The translations under genes and the position numbers were made by a program. The notes beneath the pieces are model-generated. The model ran no database searches and was not told the DNA's origin. It saw only the letters and a list, made by a program, of their open reading frames with translations. From the NCBI GenBank assembly GCA_024196135.1, contig JAMQCK010000901.1:1-14219 (forward strand): 14,219 nucleotides of DNA, given 5' to 3'. The stretch comes from Pleurotus ostreatus/Saccharomyces cerevisiae fusant. Its lineage: Eukaryota; Opisthokonta. Of this stretch, positions 1-8,656 are shown in pieces; the first letter of the stretch is position 1, and each line of letters starts with the position of its first letter.

Positions 1-1997
1 TTCGCCTTTCCGCCGCGCTTCGAGTCCACGACAGCCGGGGGACACTTTGCAGCCGCTGCCGTGCGCTTCTGCTCAGCTCGCAGAGCACGGATATGCCTGT
101 CGATCACAATCATGACATCGACGTGCGAGGGACGCGCGTCCTTGGGGCGTGTGATGATCTTTCGCAGGTCGCATACCACGTCCTTGAGGTCGTCGAAGTA
201 AGGGTCGAAGACCTGGTCGAGGAAGACGCGGAAACTGTCGTCGTCGTAGCTCTGCATGACCTGAGCCTTGTAGTTGCCGTCGCCGGTAAGCCAAGGGCCT
301 AAGGGAGACTCGCGGATATTGAAACCGTGGCGTGGAGTGTTCGAAGGGCCGGAGTAGCTGGCGCAGAAGATCATGAGGACGTAGAGAAATGACTCGAGGT
401 CATGCCACGGCGCGCGCTCGATGAGGGTCGGATACTGCAGGACATCTATGGCCAAGTACGGCAACGTACCCTTGAATGAGTTAGTAAAGGCCACGAAGTA
501 CTACAACCGACCGACGTACCCTGAGACCACATACTGGTCCTACTTTGGGCGTTCCGCTAACGACGACAGCGCTGTCCAGGTCGATGAGGAGCCCTCGGCG
601 ACACGATGAGTTTGGCGTGTCACGCGCCATGATATTGTTCTCGCTGATGTCGCAGTGAAGCGCGTCGGTATATAGATAGAGGTCTTGATGTGCTGCACAA
701 AGGTAAGTCGGGCTCGCGCGCGAGGAGTGCATCGCACACCTTGGATAGCATCATGCATAAGCTGTAGCAGCTCGTCCTTCGTTGCGAAATCTCTGAGCGG
801 TCGCGCGTACGGTTGGAGTACCAACCGGCGAAGCACAAGACGGGCGATTGAAGCGGGGACGACGGCAGACTTCTTGCCCTTGCGAACCGCGCGCACCCTT
901 GTCGTACTGCACGGCTCCCCATCGGGACGCAACACAACCTCCTCGTCGACCAATCTTGGTATGCCTTGGATCCATCGCGCTCTCTTCAGAAACCATCCTT
1001 CGCTGTCACCGCTCTGCTCGTCTACCCACGCATTCTTGATGACGAAATCCTCGTCACTATCTGCGCGACGGCAGCGCCAGCTAATAGTCCCGCGGCCGAG
1101 GATGTTCGCGTTGATGCAGATGGTCCTCAATATCTCGTATTCGTGACCGCAGACCTTGAGGAAGCGGCGGCCGTCGCGGAGAATGATGCTGGGGTCAAGG
1201 CCTGCGTACGACTTGTCGGGAATCGTCAATCCCATGATGATTCGCGCAAAGAAGATGGAGTGCATGTGCACATCGAATGTACCGGAAAGGACGCGGCCGG
1301 CGCGATCGTAATACGCCAGCTGGAAGGTATCGCCTGCGAGAGCCAGACCAAGGTGATATAGGCGATGTTCTTGGGTGGCGAAAACATGAGCGGCGCCTGT
1401 AGTGAGTCGCTGGAGAGCGTCCGACATGTTCGCCGCGTCCGCTTCGACCTGCACGTCGCAGAGTACATCTCGCCACTGCAGGTCCCCTGACACCTCTTCA
1501 GAGAGCGCCATGCCATACGACGAGACCGTGCTCCCATCGGCAAGAAGCCGAGAGCTTTCGAGGACATACCACCGCCGTGGTGTGCTCGGCAGAGGGTGTC
1601 CTTTGTCTTCGTACAGGAGCCATGCGACGCGTGTGAATCTGTTGAAAAAGCTGGCGATCGCGCACACGCGTTCGACGCGGTCCGGAATACTAGAGAACTC
1701 GGGATAGCAAAGCCATTTCCGATTCGATACGTCGTAGAAGGCCTTGTTGGTGAGTTTGATCAAGGAGAGTGGGGGTATGGGGAAGAGGGTCATCGGGAAT
1801 ATGCTGGATCCAAGATTGCATCCCAGCATAGAAGACTGTTCCGTATCGGCTATGACTTGTTTGCTGAGCGTGACAGTGATCACGAGTCGTTGAATCGGCA
1901 AATCGGGCACTGGTTTGCTGGGGTAATCCGGATGCGGTGGGGAGTTCCGGCTTGAAGACGCGCAGGGCCGAGTTCCGCGCTGTAACGAGGGCGACAT
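1..1997 (-). CDS. FunK1 fungal-type protein kinase, gene 1 (3' end outside window)
   Basis: Predicted exons on the minus strand are 1997-740, 692-520 and 470-1, giving about 633 residues before the window edge. Introns 739-693 (47 bases, phase 1) and 519-471 (49 bases, phase 0) have GT...AG ends and join conserved kinase blocks. Visible motifs are FVIKNAW (N-lobe lysine, about residue 321), the catalytic loop HCDISENNIM with catalytic Asp and Mg-binding Asn, LIDLDSA at the DFG position, GTLPYLA, and PWHDLESFLYVLM, typical of FunK1. The family (Pfam Pkinase_fungal) comprises predicted serine/threonine-type kinases of fungi; substrate and pathway are unknown. The start chosen is the first in-frame ATG, matching gene 2; upstream in-frame codons offer only GTG or TTG. 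Exon 3 runs off the window in the Lys/Arg-rich tail, so the stop is not seen. The first two exons have the same lengths as those of gene 2. It appears catalytically competent. Confidence 0.85.
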
Positions 1998-2039
1998 GGT
2001 AAAAATCACGCAGTATGCACTGAGACCAGCCGATGTGAG

Positions 2040-2088
2040 CTGTAATACTTGTAAGTATCTGACGCATTGATGGAAGGACACTGCACAC
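2040..2088 (-). other. Predicted leader (5' UTR) intron of gene 1
   Basis: A 49-base GT...AG intron, from CGAG|GTGTGC to TTACAG, with CTTAC about 10 bases before the acceptor as a candidate branch site. It ends 42 bases before the ATG of gene 1. The identical arrangement occurs in gene 2. The sequence upstream of the donor has no in-frame ATG, only TTG, so it is read as untranslated leader. An alternative acceptor, GTTACAG, lies about 60 bases further on, but its use would remove the ATG. Confidence 0.55.
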
Positions 2089-2310
2089 CTCGTTGAGTGG
2101 CGCTACGCTCGACAAAAAAGACTGTATAGCGAGGTCTTATATAAGCAGCCTCTTACTATAGAGATACGAGGGTACGATTGAGGCGGATTGAGACTCTTAG
2201 ACGAAGCGCAGGGGCTTCGGAGATGATGGTTCGAGTCAAGGACGGATTAGGTTCAAGTTTGCGTTGCCATCACCCAGGCACGTGATTGCCGCGTGGTCTC
2301 GCCGCAAACC
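2089..2310 (-). promoter_or_regulatory. Promoter region of gene 1 with blocks shared with genes 2 and 3
   Basis: This stretch aligns with 5579-5800 upstream of gene 2 and, in its distal part, with 8870-9045 upstream of gene 3. Shared blocks include CTCTTNCTATAGA, GATGATGGTTCGAGTCAAGG (2222-2241; its minus strand contains TGACTC, a Gcn4/AP-1-like half site), TTGCCATCACC and CGCGTGG(T/C)CTCG. A CACGTG E-box is at 2279-2284; genes 2 and 3 have CATGTG at the matching place. Conservation here may reflect recent duplication as well as function. Confidence 0.5.
2136..2145 (-). promoter_or_regulatory. TATA-box-like palindrome of gene 1
   Basis: CTTATATAAG is a perfect palindrome. It lies 48 bases upstream of the predicted leader-intron donor, which would leave a leader exon of roughly 20 bases if transcription starts about 30 bases downstream. 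The aligned positions in genes 2 and 3 read TTGTTTCAG and ATGTATCAG (plus strand), so the full TATA sequence is unique to gene 1. Confidence 0.5.
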
Positions 2311-2805
2311 AATGCAAAGCCTTTCAGCATCCCCCGTCTCGGGAGGGATGGGGTGTTGGAAAAGGAAATACTACTAGAAAACCCGCCCATGAATACAGGA
2401 TGCAGTATACAGATAAGTGAGAAGCCATCACAGCTCCTGCGATCAAGTCCATCCTTCCCGTCCCCTTCTCTACTCCGTTCCGAACATGCTCTACGCCGCC
2501 CTACACGTCCTTAGGAGGATGCAAGCGCAGGGTTCCGTCGACTTCGCGGAGCGGCGCGAAAGACGAAGGCCCGGCGGGCTCGTATCGATGTCCAGCGGAG
2601 CGCTTCGCGCTACAACGCGACGCCGCGAGCAGACGCAGTCTCCTTCTGCCCTGGGCATTCGCCGCGTCCCTCGATCGAAGGGCTGCGAGTCCCGGACTTC
2701 CGGCGTTGAAGTCCAAGACAGCGCGCTCCATCACTCTCTAGCGCTTCGCAGGCGTGGCATCCGCCGCATCCTCGCCGGCACTTCGAGGGGGGGTCACGAG
2801 CGTGA

Positions 2806-2899
2806 GAGGAGACGCCTTGAGCGTCGCCTCTGTGCCGTAGCTGCTAAGAGGCGGAGATCGCATATCTTTTCGTCGTCTCGGCAGCGAGGGGGCGATCTC
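2806..2899. repeat. Cluster of short inverted repeats in the copy-A-specific segment
   Basis: GAGGAGACGC (2806-2815) and GCGTCGCCTC (2821-2830) can pair at 9 of 10 positions around a 5-base loop. GAGATCGC (2854-2861) and GCGATCTC (2892-2899) are perfect inverted repeats 30 bases apart. Both lie inside the segment missing from copy B. No terminal inverted repeats or target-site duplications could be fixed, so a mobile element is not claimed. Confidence 0.4.
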
Positions 2900-3135
2900 G
2901 TGTCGCCCAACTGGGAGGTGGGCAGAGGCACGGGCGCCGTGCCCGCCTTTTTCCTCTTGGTAGCATGCTGGACCACAGCCGGGTAGCGCATTCGAGAAAA
3001 GCGGGGCGACAAGTCGACTTGAGCTGATGTCGCAGGAGGCAAAGCGCTCAGCTGCGATCGATACTGTCCGTTCGTCACCAATGTCCTCGATTCCAGCTCG
3101 ACGTCGGGGAAGGGATCGCTTGGTCCGTAAACGCG

Positions 3136-3189
3136 CTACAACGATCTTGTGAGTCGCAGGACGACAGGTAAAGAGGAAAGACAACTTAC
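3136..3189 (-). other. Predicted intron just after the stop codon of gene 2
   Basis: A perfect GTAAGT donor starts 19 bases after the stop codon. A pyrimidine-rich stretch, CTCAC, and then TTGTAG follow, giving 54 bases. A nearer AG (CACAAG, 3146) is only a few bases from the branch-like CTCAC and is therefore less likely. Comparable donor and acceptor pairs occur at the same place in genes 3 and 4. A stop this close to the junction would normally not trigger nonsense-mediated decay under the roughly 50-base rule. Confidence 0.5.
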
Positions 3190-3208
3190 CAGAACGTTCA
3201 GTTGATAA

Positions 3209-5487
3209 TCATTCCATTCTCCGTCGCTTCGCTGCACGAGTTGCCCCCGCCATCCCTACTCCCAATTCCGCCTGCTTGTTGGATTGCGCGCGCTTTGTGG
3301 CCGCTCGTGTCTGGCGCCGCGGGGGTGTCAGGGCGACTGTACGTTCAGAATTGTCGCTGGCGGGAGATGATGTCCGCCGCCGTGGCGGCGCCTGCGCTTT
3401 AGACCTCGTCGTCATGCGGCCAGGTCTGCCAGGCGCAGCGGGACGAGGCGCAGGAGGAGCGGGAGCGGCGGCATTCACCCGCTTCCTCTTCGCCCGCTCA
3501 CTGCGCTTCGTCTCGACGGCAGCTGGGGGACAACGAGCGGCGGCTGCCTCGCGCTTCTGACTCGCCTGCCGAGCACGAATGTGCTTGCCGATGACGATCA
3601 TGACATCGACGTGCGAAGGACACGCGTCCTTCGGCCGAGTGATAATATTCCGCAAGTCGCATACCACATCCTTGAGGTCGTCGAAGTATGGGTCGAAGAC
3701 CTCGTCGAGGAAGGCGCGGAACTTGGCGTCGTCGTAGTAACGCATGACCTCGGCTTTGTAGTCGCCGTCGCCGGAGAACCAAGGACCCAAGGGCGACTTG
3801 TGGATGTCGAAACCGCGACGGAACGTGTTCGAGGGGCCGGAGTAGCTCGCGCAGAGAATCATCAACACGTAGAGGAACGACTCGAGATCGTGCCACGGGG
3901 CGCGCTCGACGAGGGTCGGTTCGCGCAGGACGTCGATGGCCATATACGGCAAGGTACCCTGGGATAAATCAGCGAAGACGACAAAATGCCATGATCGACC
4001 GACGTACCCTTAGACCACACGCCGGTCCCAATTTGGGCTTTCCGCTGACAAAAACAGCGCTGTCCAGGTCGATGAGGAGCCCTCGGCGACGCGATGAGTT
4101 CGGTGGATTGTGCGCCATGATGTTGTTCTCGCTGATGTCGCAGTGAAGCGCGTCGGCCCATAGATAGAGTTCTTTGTGTGCTGCAACAAAGTAAGCGCGC
4201 AAAGTGGGTGCGCAAAGCGTATCGCTCACCTTGTATGGCATCATTAATGAGCTCAAGCAGCTCGTCTTTCGATGAAAAGTCCCTGAGGGGCCGCGCGTAC
4301 GGTTGGAGTATCAAGCGACGAAGTACAAGACGGGCGATAGAATCGGGGACGATAGGTGACTTCTTGCCCTGGCTGGAAAGGCGCACCCTCGTCGTACTGC
4401 ACGGCTGTCCATCGCGCCCCAATACAAGCTCCTCGCAGGCTAGCTTCGGTATTCCTCCAATGCGTCGCGCCCTCTTCAGAAACATCCCCTCCCTATCTCC
4501 TGTCTGCTCGTCTACCCACACGTTCTTGATGACGAAGTCCTCGTCGCTATCCGCGCGACGGCAGCGCCAGCTGACGGTTCCGCGTCCAAGCAGGTTCGTG
4601 TTGATGCAGATGGTCTCCAAGATCTCGTACTCGTCACCGCAGACCTCGAGAAATCGCTGGCCGTCGCGTAGGACGATGCTGGGGTCGAGGCCTGCGTACG
4701 ACGTATCAAGCAGTGTCAAGCCCATGATGATTCGGGCGAAGAGCACGGCATGCTCGTGCACGTCAAATGTGCCGGAAAGGACGCGACCGGCGCGGTCGAA
4801 GTACGCCAGCTGGTACGTGTCGCCTGCCAGGGCGAGACCGAGATGGAACAAGCGGTGTTCTTGAGTGGCGAAGACTTGCGCGGCGCCAGTGGTGAGCCTC
4901 TCGATGGCATTCGACATGTTCTCCGCAGCATCTTCGATCTGCACATCGCAGAGCACATCACGCCACTGCAAGTCTCCCCGTCCGTCCTCGGCAAGCGCCA
5001 TCCCATACGACGTAACAGTACTCTCGTCCGACCGCAGTCGAGGGCTTTCGGTAGCGGACCACCGACGTGCAACGTTCGGCAAGGAGAGGTGTTTGTCGCC
5101 GTAGACGATCCAGCAGAATCTCGTGAATCTGTTGAAAAAGGTGGCAGTCGCGTCCGCGCGGTCCACGCCGTCCTTGAACCGGGAAAAGTCGGGGTAACAT
5201 AGCCATTTCCGATCGGCCACGGCATAGAAGCTTTTGTTGGTGAGTTTGACTATGGCGTTTGGGTCTATGGGGAGAGAGTTGGCGGGGAAGAGAACATATC
5301 CCAAGTGCCATGCGAGCATGGAGGACCGTTCCACATCGCCTATGGCTTGTTTGTTGAGCGCGATCGTGAGAGAAAGTCGTTGCAATGGCGCAGGAAGCAA
5401 TGGAATATTGGGGTAAGCCGGATGCTGCGTGGATGTCCGACTTGAAGACGCGCAGGGCTGAATTTCGTGCTGTAGCGAGAGCGACAT
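3209..5487 (-). CDS. FunK1 fungal-type protein kinase, gene 2
   Basis: Exons are 5487-4230, 4180-4008 and 3958-3209 (minus strand), encoding 726 residues. Introns 4229-4181 and 4007-3959 are 49 bases each. Visible motifs are FVIKNVW (Lys 321), HCDISENNIM (catalytic Asp 434, Asn 439), LIDLDSA (Asp 457), GTLPYMAIDVL (from residue 478) and PWHDLESFLYVLM (from 498). The N-terminal part carries FunK1-typical blocks (ATQEHRLFHLGLAL, AYFDRAGRVLSGTF, FARIIMGLT). After the kinase comes a basic Pro/Ala-rich tail with KRSERAKRKR, MTTRSK, LTPPRRQTRAATKRAQ and a final AKRRRME, suggesting nuclear localisation. The leader segment between the predicted intron and the ATG has an in-frame TAA, so the first ATG (MSLSLQ) is the start. 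The kinase is likely active; substrate unknown. Exon 3 is nearly identical to that of gene 4, the 5' half closer to gene 1. Confidence 0.88.
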
Positions 5488-5529
5488 GGTGACAATCACG
5501 CGTTATGCACTGAGACCAGCCGATGTGAG

Positions 5530-5578
5530 CTGTATTACTCGTAAGTGTTTGACACATTGATGGAAGGACACTGCATAC
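5530..5578 (-). other. Predicted leader (5' UTR) intron of gene 2
   Basis: A 49-base intron, from CGAG|GTATGC to TTACAG-like AATACAG, at the same distance from the ATG as in gene 1. CTTAC precedes the acceptor. The 42-base leader that follows contains an in-frame TAA, which confirms that translation cannot begin upstream if this acceptor is used. Confidence 0.55.
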
Positions 5579-5800
5579 CTCGTTGAGTGGCGCTGCGCTC
5601 GACAAGAACTGACCGTATAGCGAAGTCTTGTTTCAGCAGCCTCTTCCTATAGAACTATGAGGGTAAAATTGAGGCGGAATAGAATCCTTAGACGAAGCGC
5701 AGGGACTTCCGGAGATGATGGTTCGAGTCAAGGAGGGATTGAGCCTGTGCGCTGCCATCACCGATCGGGCATGTGACCGCCGCGTGGCCTCGCCACAAAT
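5579..5800 (-). promoter_or_regulatory. Promoter region of gene 2
   Basis: Aligned along its whole length with the promoter of gene 1 (2089-2310). It has the conserved 20-base block containing TGACTC (minus strand) at 5714-5733 and CATGTG where gene 1 has CACGTG. It lacks the TATATAA element of gene 1. No start site can be fixed. Confidence 0.45.
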
Positions 5801-6260
5801 TGAACATCAACATCACAGTGCACACCATCATCCCAACGTCGTTGTCATTGCCAACACCGATGACTAAGTCGCATCGTTCAAGAAACCCCAACGCGCTGGA
5901 AAAGACCACTCAGCGCTTTGGAAAGCCCCTCTGATGCGCTGAGAGTCCCTTCGATCTGCGACCTGCGAGCCCATGCTTAACGGGTATCTGTGGCGCTTCA
6001 GAATATCCGGTCGGGTGGGTCTCACAAAGTACCTGAAGTTCTAGCTAGAGACTGGAGAAATGTACAGGAAGAAGTCGTATACACAGTGTGCTATGAGAAG
6101 TAGGTCCACTCAGAATAACTTAACGATAATTACAACACGGAAGAAATTCAACCAAAACCGCCCGAGACGCGCTTAGCCGGGGCCGGGATAGCTCGCTCGT
6201 CACCAGCACTCCCGACTACAGCGCGATTCCGAGGTGGCGGACGCGGTGCGTCGTATCGCT
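5801..6260. other. Spacer between genes 2 and 3 without a recognisable gene
   Basis: About 460 bases. The part from roughly 5801 to 6170 is not seen in the other two spacers and has no convincing open frame. From about 6170 to 6260 it resembles the post-stop exon region of genes 2 and 4 (for example CTACAGC and CTGGTGACGA on the minus strand), so this end probably belongs to the 3' UTR of gene 3. I see no RNA gene or transposon here. Confidence 0.5.
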
Positions 6261-6316
6261 CTGCAACATCTTTTGTAAGTCAAAGCGGAGACGCCGGAGA
6301 CGGAAGGACAACACAC
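6261..6316 (-). other. Predicted intron just after the stop codon of gene 3
   Basis: GTGTGT donor 12 bases after the stop, TTGTCCTTCC pyrimidine stretch, CTTAC branch-like site and TTGCAG acceptor, 56 bases in all. Position and sequence correspond to the post-stop introns of genes 2 and 4, although the donor is weaker. Confidence 0.45.
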
Positions 6317-6328
6317 TATTTGGGAAAT

Positions 6329-8610
6329 CTAGTCCATCCTCTGCCGCTTCGCAGCACGAGTGGCTCTCGCCATGCCGGCCTGCTCGTCAGACTGGGCGCG
6401 CTTGGTCGATGCCCGAGTTTTGCGCCGCGGAGGAGTCAGGACTACAGTATGGTCCGACTCGTCGCTGGCGGGAGAAGGTCCCCGAGGTGGCGCCGCGCGC
6501 GACTTTGCCCTCGTCGTCATGCGTGGCGGTGCGCCCGCTGAGGCGTCGGGCGTGGATGAGGAAGCAGGGGCAGGGTCCGCGCGCCTCTTCCGACCGTTAC
6601 CCGTACGCTTCGCGTCGGCGACCTTTGGAGCATGCTTCAACGCCGTCGTCAAGCACGCCTGATTTGCCTGGCGATCTCGTAGATGTTTGTCGAGCACATT
6701 CAAGACGTCGACGTGCGTAACGTGCGTGTCTTTCTGGAGCATGATGACGGTTCGGAGCTCGCAGACGAGGTCTTTCAGGTCGTTGAAGTAGGGGTCGAAG
6801 ACGCTATCGAGGAATGCGCGGAACTCGACATCCTTGTAGGTGCACATGATATCAGCCTTGCGATTGCCGTCGCTGATGTACCAAGGGGCCATCGGCGACT
6901 CTCGGATGTCGAAGCCTTGGCGAGGGGTGTTCGAAGGACCGGAACAGGTCGCGCAGATGACCATGAGAACATACAGGAATGATTCGAGTTCGTGGCACGG
7001 TGCCGGCGAGACTTGGCGGGGACAAAGCAGGATGTCGCAAGCTATGAAGGGCAATGTACCCTATATCGTGTCAGTGACCGCAAGATAACGAGACAAGTCT
7101 TCGACATACCCCTTGCGCGCTGACTATACCAGTGGCGGGATTCCCCCTGACGGGGATGGTGTTGGCGAGGTCGATAAGTATGCCTCGACGGTCCGACGAA
7201 GCCGGCCGCTCGTAAGCCCTGATGTGTTCGTCGCTGATATTGCCATGGAGGACATGGAGATAAAGATAGAGTAGCTGATGTTCTGGTGGTCAAGTCAGCA
7301 TCGCCGCTCCTACAGGGACAGCGCGGCGTACCTTGGATAGCCTCGAGCATCAGCCTGAGTAGTTCATCTTTCGATGCAAAGTCCCTGAGCGGCCGTGCGT
7401 ACGGGCGAAGGACCAGACGACGAAGGACCAGACGACGCACACATATGGGGACACTGGTGGGCTTCTCTCCCGGACGCGACTCGCGAACCCGCATTGTCGT
7501 GTACGGTTTCCCGTCCGAGCGCAGCACAAGTTCGTCGGAGCGAATCCGCGGCACTCGGAGGAGCTTCTGTACCCCTTTCAGGAGTACACCCTCTTCGTGA
7601 CCATCTCTCTCGTCCGCCCAAACATTCTTGATCACGAAATCTTCTTCGCTATCCGGGAGACGACAGCGCCAGCAGACAGTCCCGCGACCTAGCATGTTCT
7701 TGGTGACATGTATAGTCTCCAAGATCTCGTATTCCTGCTTACTGACCTCGAGAAAGCGCCGGCCATCCCGCATGATGATGCTTGGGTCGAAACCCAGGTA
7801 GGCTCGATCGAGGACCGTCAAGCCCATGATGACCCGGGCGAAGTGGACGCTATGCTTGTGCACGTTGAGTTTGGGGGATAGAATGCGGCCAGCGCGATCA
7901 AAGTACGCAAATTGATAGGTGTCGCCCGCAAGAGCCAGCCCGAGATGGAAAAGGCGGTGTTCTTGCGTGGCGAAAACGTGCGCAGCGCCAGAAGTGAGCT
8001 TTTGAACAGCTATTGAGATGTTCTTTGAGGTAGACTCAATCAGCACGTCGCAGAGCATATGACTCCACTGCATGTCGTCGGAGCCTGCTTCGGCCAATGC
8101 GATCCCGCACGACGCGACGTTGCTCCCGTCTGCGAGAATTCTGGAGCTTTCAATCACGGACCACCGACGTGGGACGCCAGGCAACGGGTGCCCGTTGTCT
8201 CTGTACAGAAGCCAGCAGATGCGAGTGAGCTTGTTCAAGAAATTGGCGGTCGCGTACGCGCGCTCCACGCAGTCAGCTTTCTTCGAGCGTTCGGGGTAGT
8301 ATAGCCATCGCCGATCGGTCAGGCTGTAGAAAGCATCGTCGCAGAGCTGTACTGTGGCGTTGGGATAAATTGAAAATATCGTGGTCGGGAATAGGTCGTT
8401 CGCCAGATTTGGAGCGAGGGAGGATGATCGTTGAGTATCCGACATGACTTGTTTATCCAGAGTGATCGAGGGTGTGAGCCGGCGAATAGGCGAAGGAGGA
8501 AATGGTGTATCAGGGTAGGCCATATTCGCGGGGTTCTGCCGTGCGACCACGGGGGAATAGAACACGTGTTGCTGCGAGGGCTTTGTTGGGAGCAAATTTC
8601 CTGCATGCAT
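6329..8610 (-). CDS. FunK1-family predicted pseudokinase, gene 3
   Basis: Exons are 8610-7332, 7282-7110 and 7060-6329, encoding 727 residues; introns are 7331-7283 and 7109-7061 (49 bases each). The reading frame, splice sites and 173-base middle exon are intact. The N-lobe lysine remains (FVIKNVW, Lys 328), as does the DFG-position Asp (LIDLAN, Asp 464). The catalytic loop reads HGNISDEH (residues 439-446) where genes 1, 2 and 4 have HCDISENN: the catalytic Asp is Asn and the Mg-binding Asn is His. The C-lobe continues with GTLPFIACDIL and ELESFLYVLM. The tail keeps MTTRAK, SPASDESDHTV, LTPPRRKTRASTKRAQ and a final AKRQRMD. Inference: a protein selected to fold but not to phosphorylate, perhaps a scaffold, decoy or regulator of its paralogues. 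The start is the first in-frame ATG after the predicted leader intron; an alternative ATG is at 8523 (MAYPDT). Confidence 0.85.
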
Positions 8611-8611
8611 A

Positions 8612-8656
8612 CTAATGAGAGACTCAGACGCCCAGAAGTTGGCAGCAGCGGCGCAC
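8612..8656 (-). other. Predicted leader (5' UTR) intron of gene 3
   Basis: CAAG|GTGCGC donor resembling gene 4, with CTGAG as a possible branch site and ATTAG as acceptor (45 bases), one base before the ATG at 8610. An alternative acceptor, GCATGCAG, lies 11 bases further; using it would remove this ATG and shift the start to 8523. Confidence 0.45.

Larger units (their letters stand above)
2380..3200. repeat. Spacer repeat copy A (between genes 1 and 2)
   Basis: Most of this spacer aligns in the same orientation with copy B at 9118-9710, between genes 3 and 4. Matching segments are 2380-2640 with 9118-9390 and about 2921-3200 with 9428-9710, for example CATGCTGGACCACAGCCGGG and CGTTCGTCACCAATGTCCTCG. 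Copy A has about 245 extra bases (2641-2920) that copy B lacks. It contains long open frames on both strands (plus 2417-2986, minus 2738-3184), but the frames are broken in copy B and resemble no family I recognise. It probably combines the 3' UTR of gene 2 with upstream sequence of gene 1. Confidence 0.7.

Noticed and set aside
685..1361. Plus-strand open frames opposite exon 1 of gene 1 (and likewise 4178-5202, 11142-11782)
   Set aside because: They lie antisense to FunK1 exons and recur at the same places in each paralogue because of GC-rich codon use. They have no recognisable motif of their own.
1998..2115. Upstream extension of gene 1 (SSVAPLNE peptide, shared with gene 2) as the true N-terminus
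   Set aside because: The frame has no ATG, only TTG or GTG, and the continuation after the predicted leader intron meets a TAA in gene 2.
2840..2900. Possible structured RNA or terminator hairpin
   Set aside because: The inverted repeats are short with long loops, and eukaryotic genes do not need such terminators. There is no second copy to test for compensatory changes.
2417..2986. Plus-strand open frame of 189 codons in the gene 1/gene 2 spacer
   Set aside because: Its composition is Arg/Ser-rich with no domain, and the aligned copy at 9229 onward stops after about nine codons. It is better read as chance in duplicated spacer DNA.
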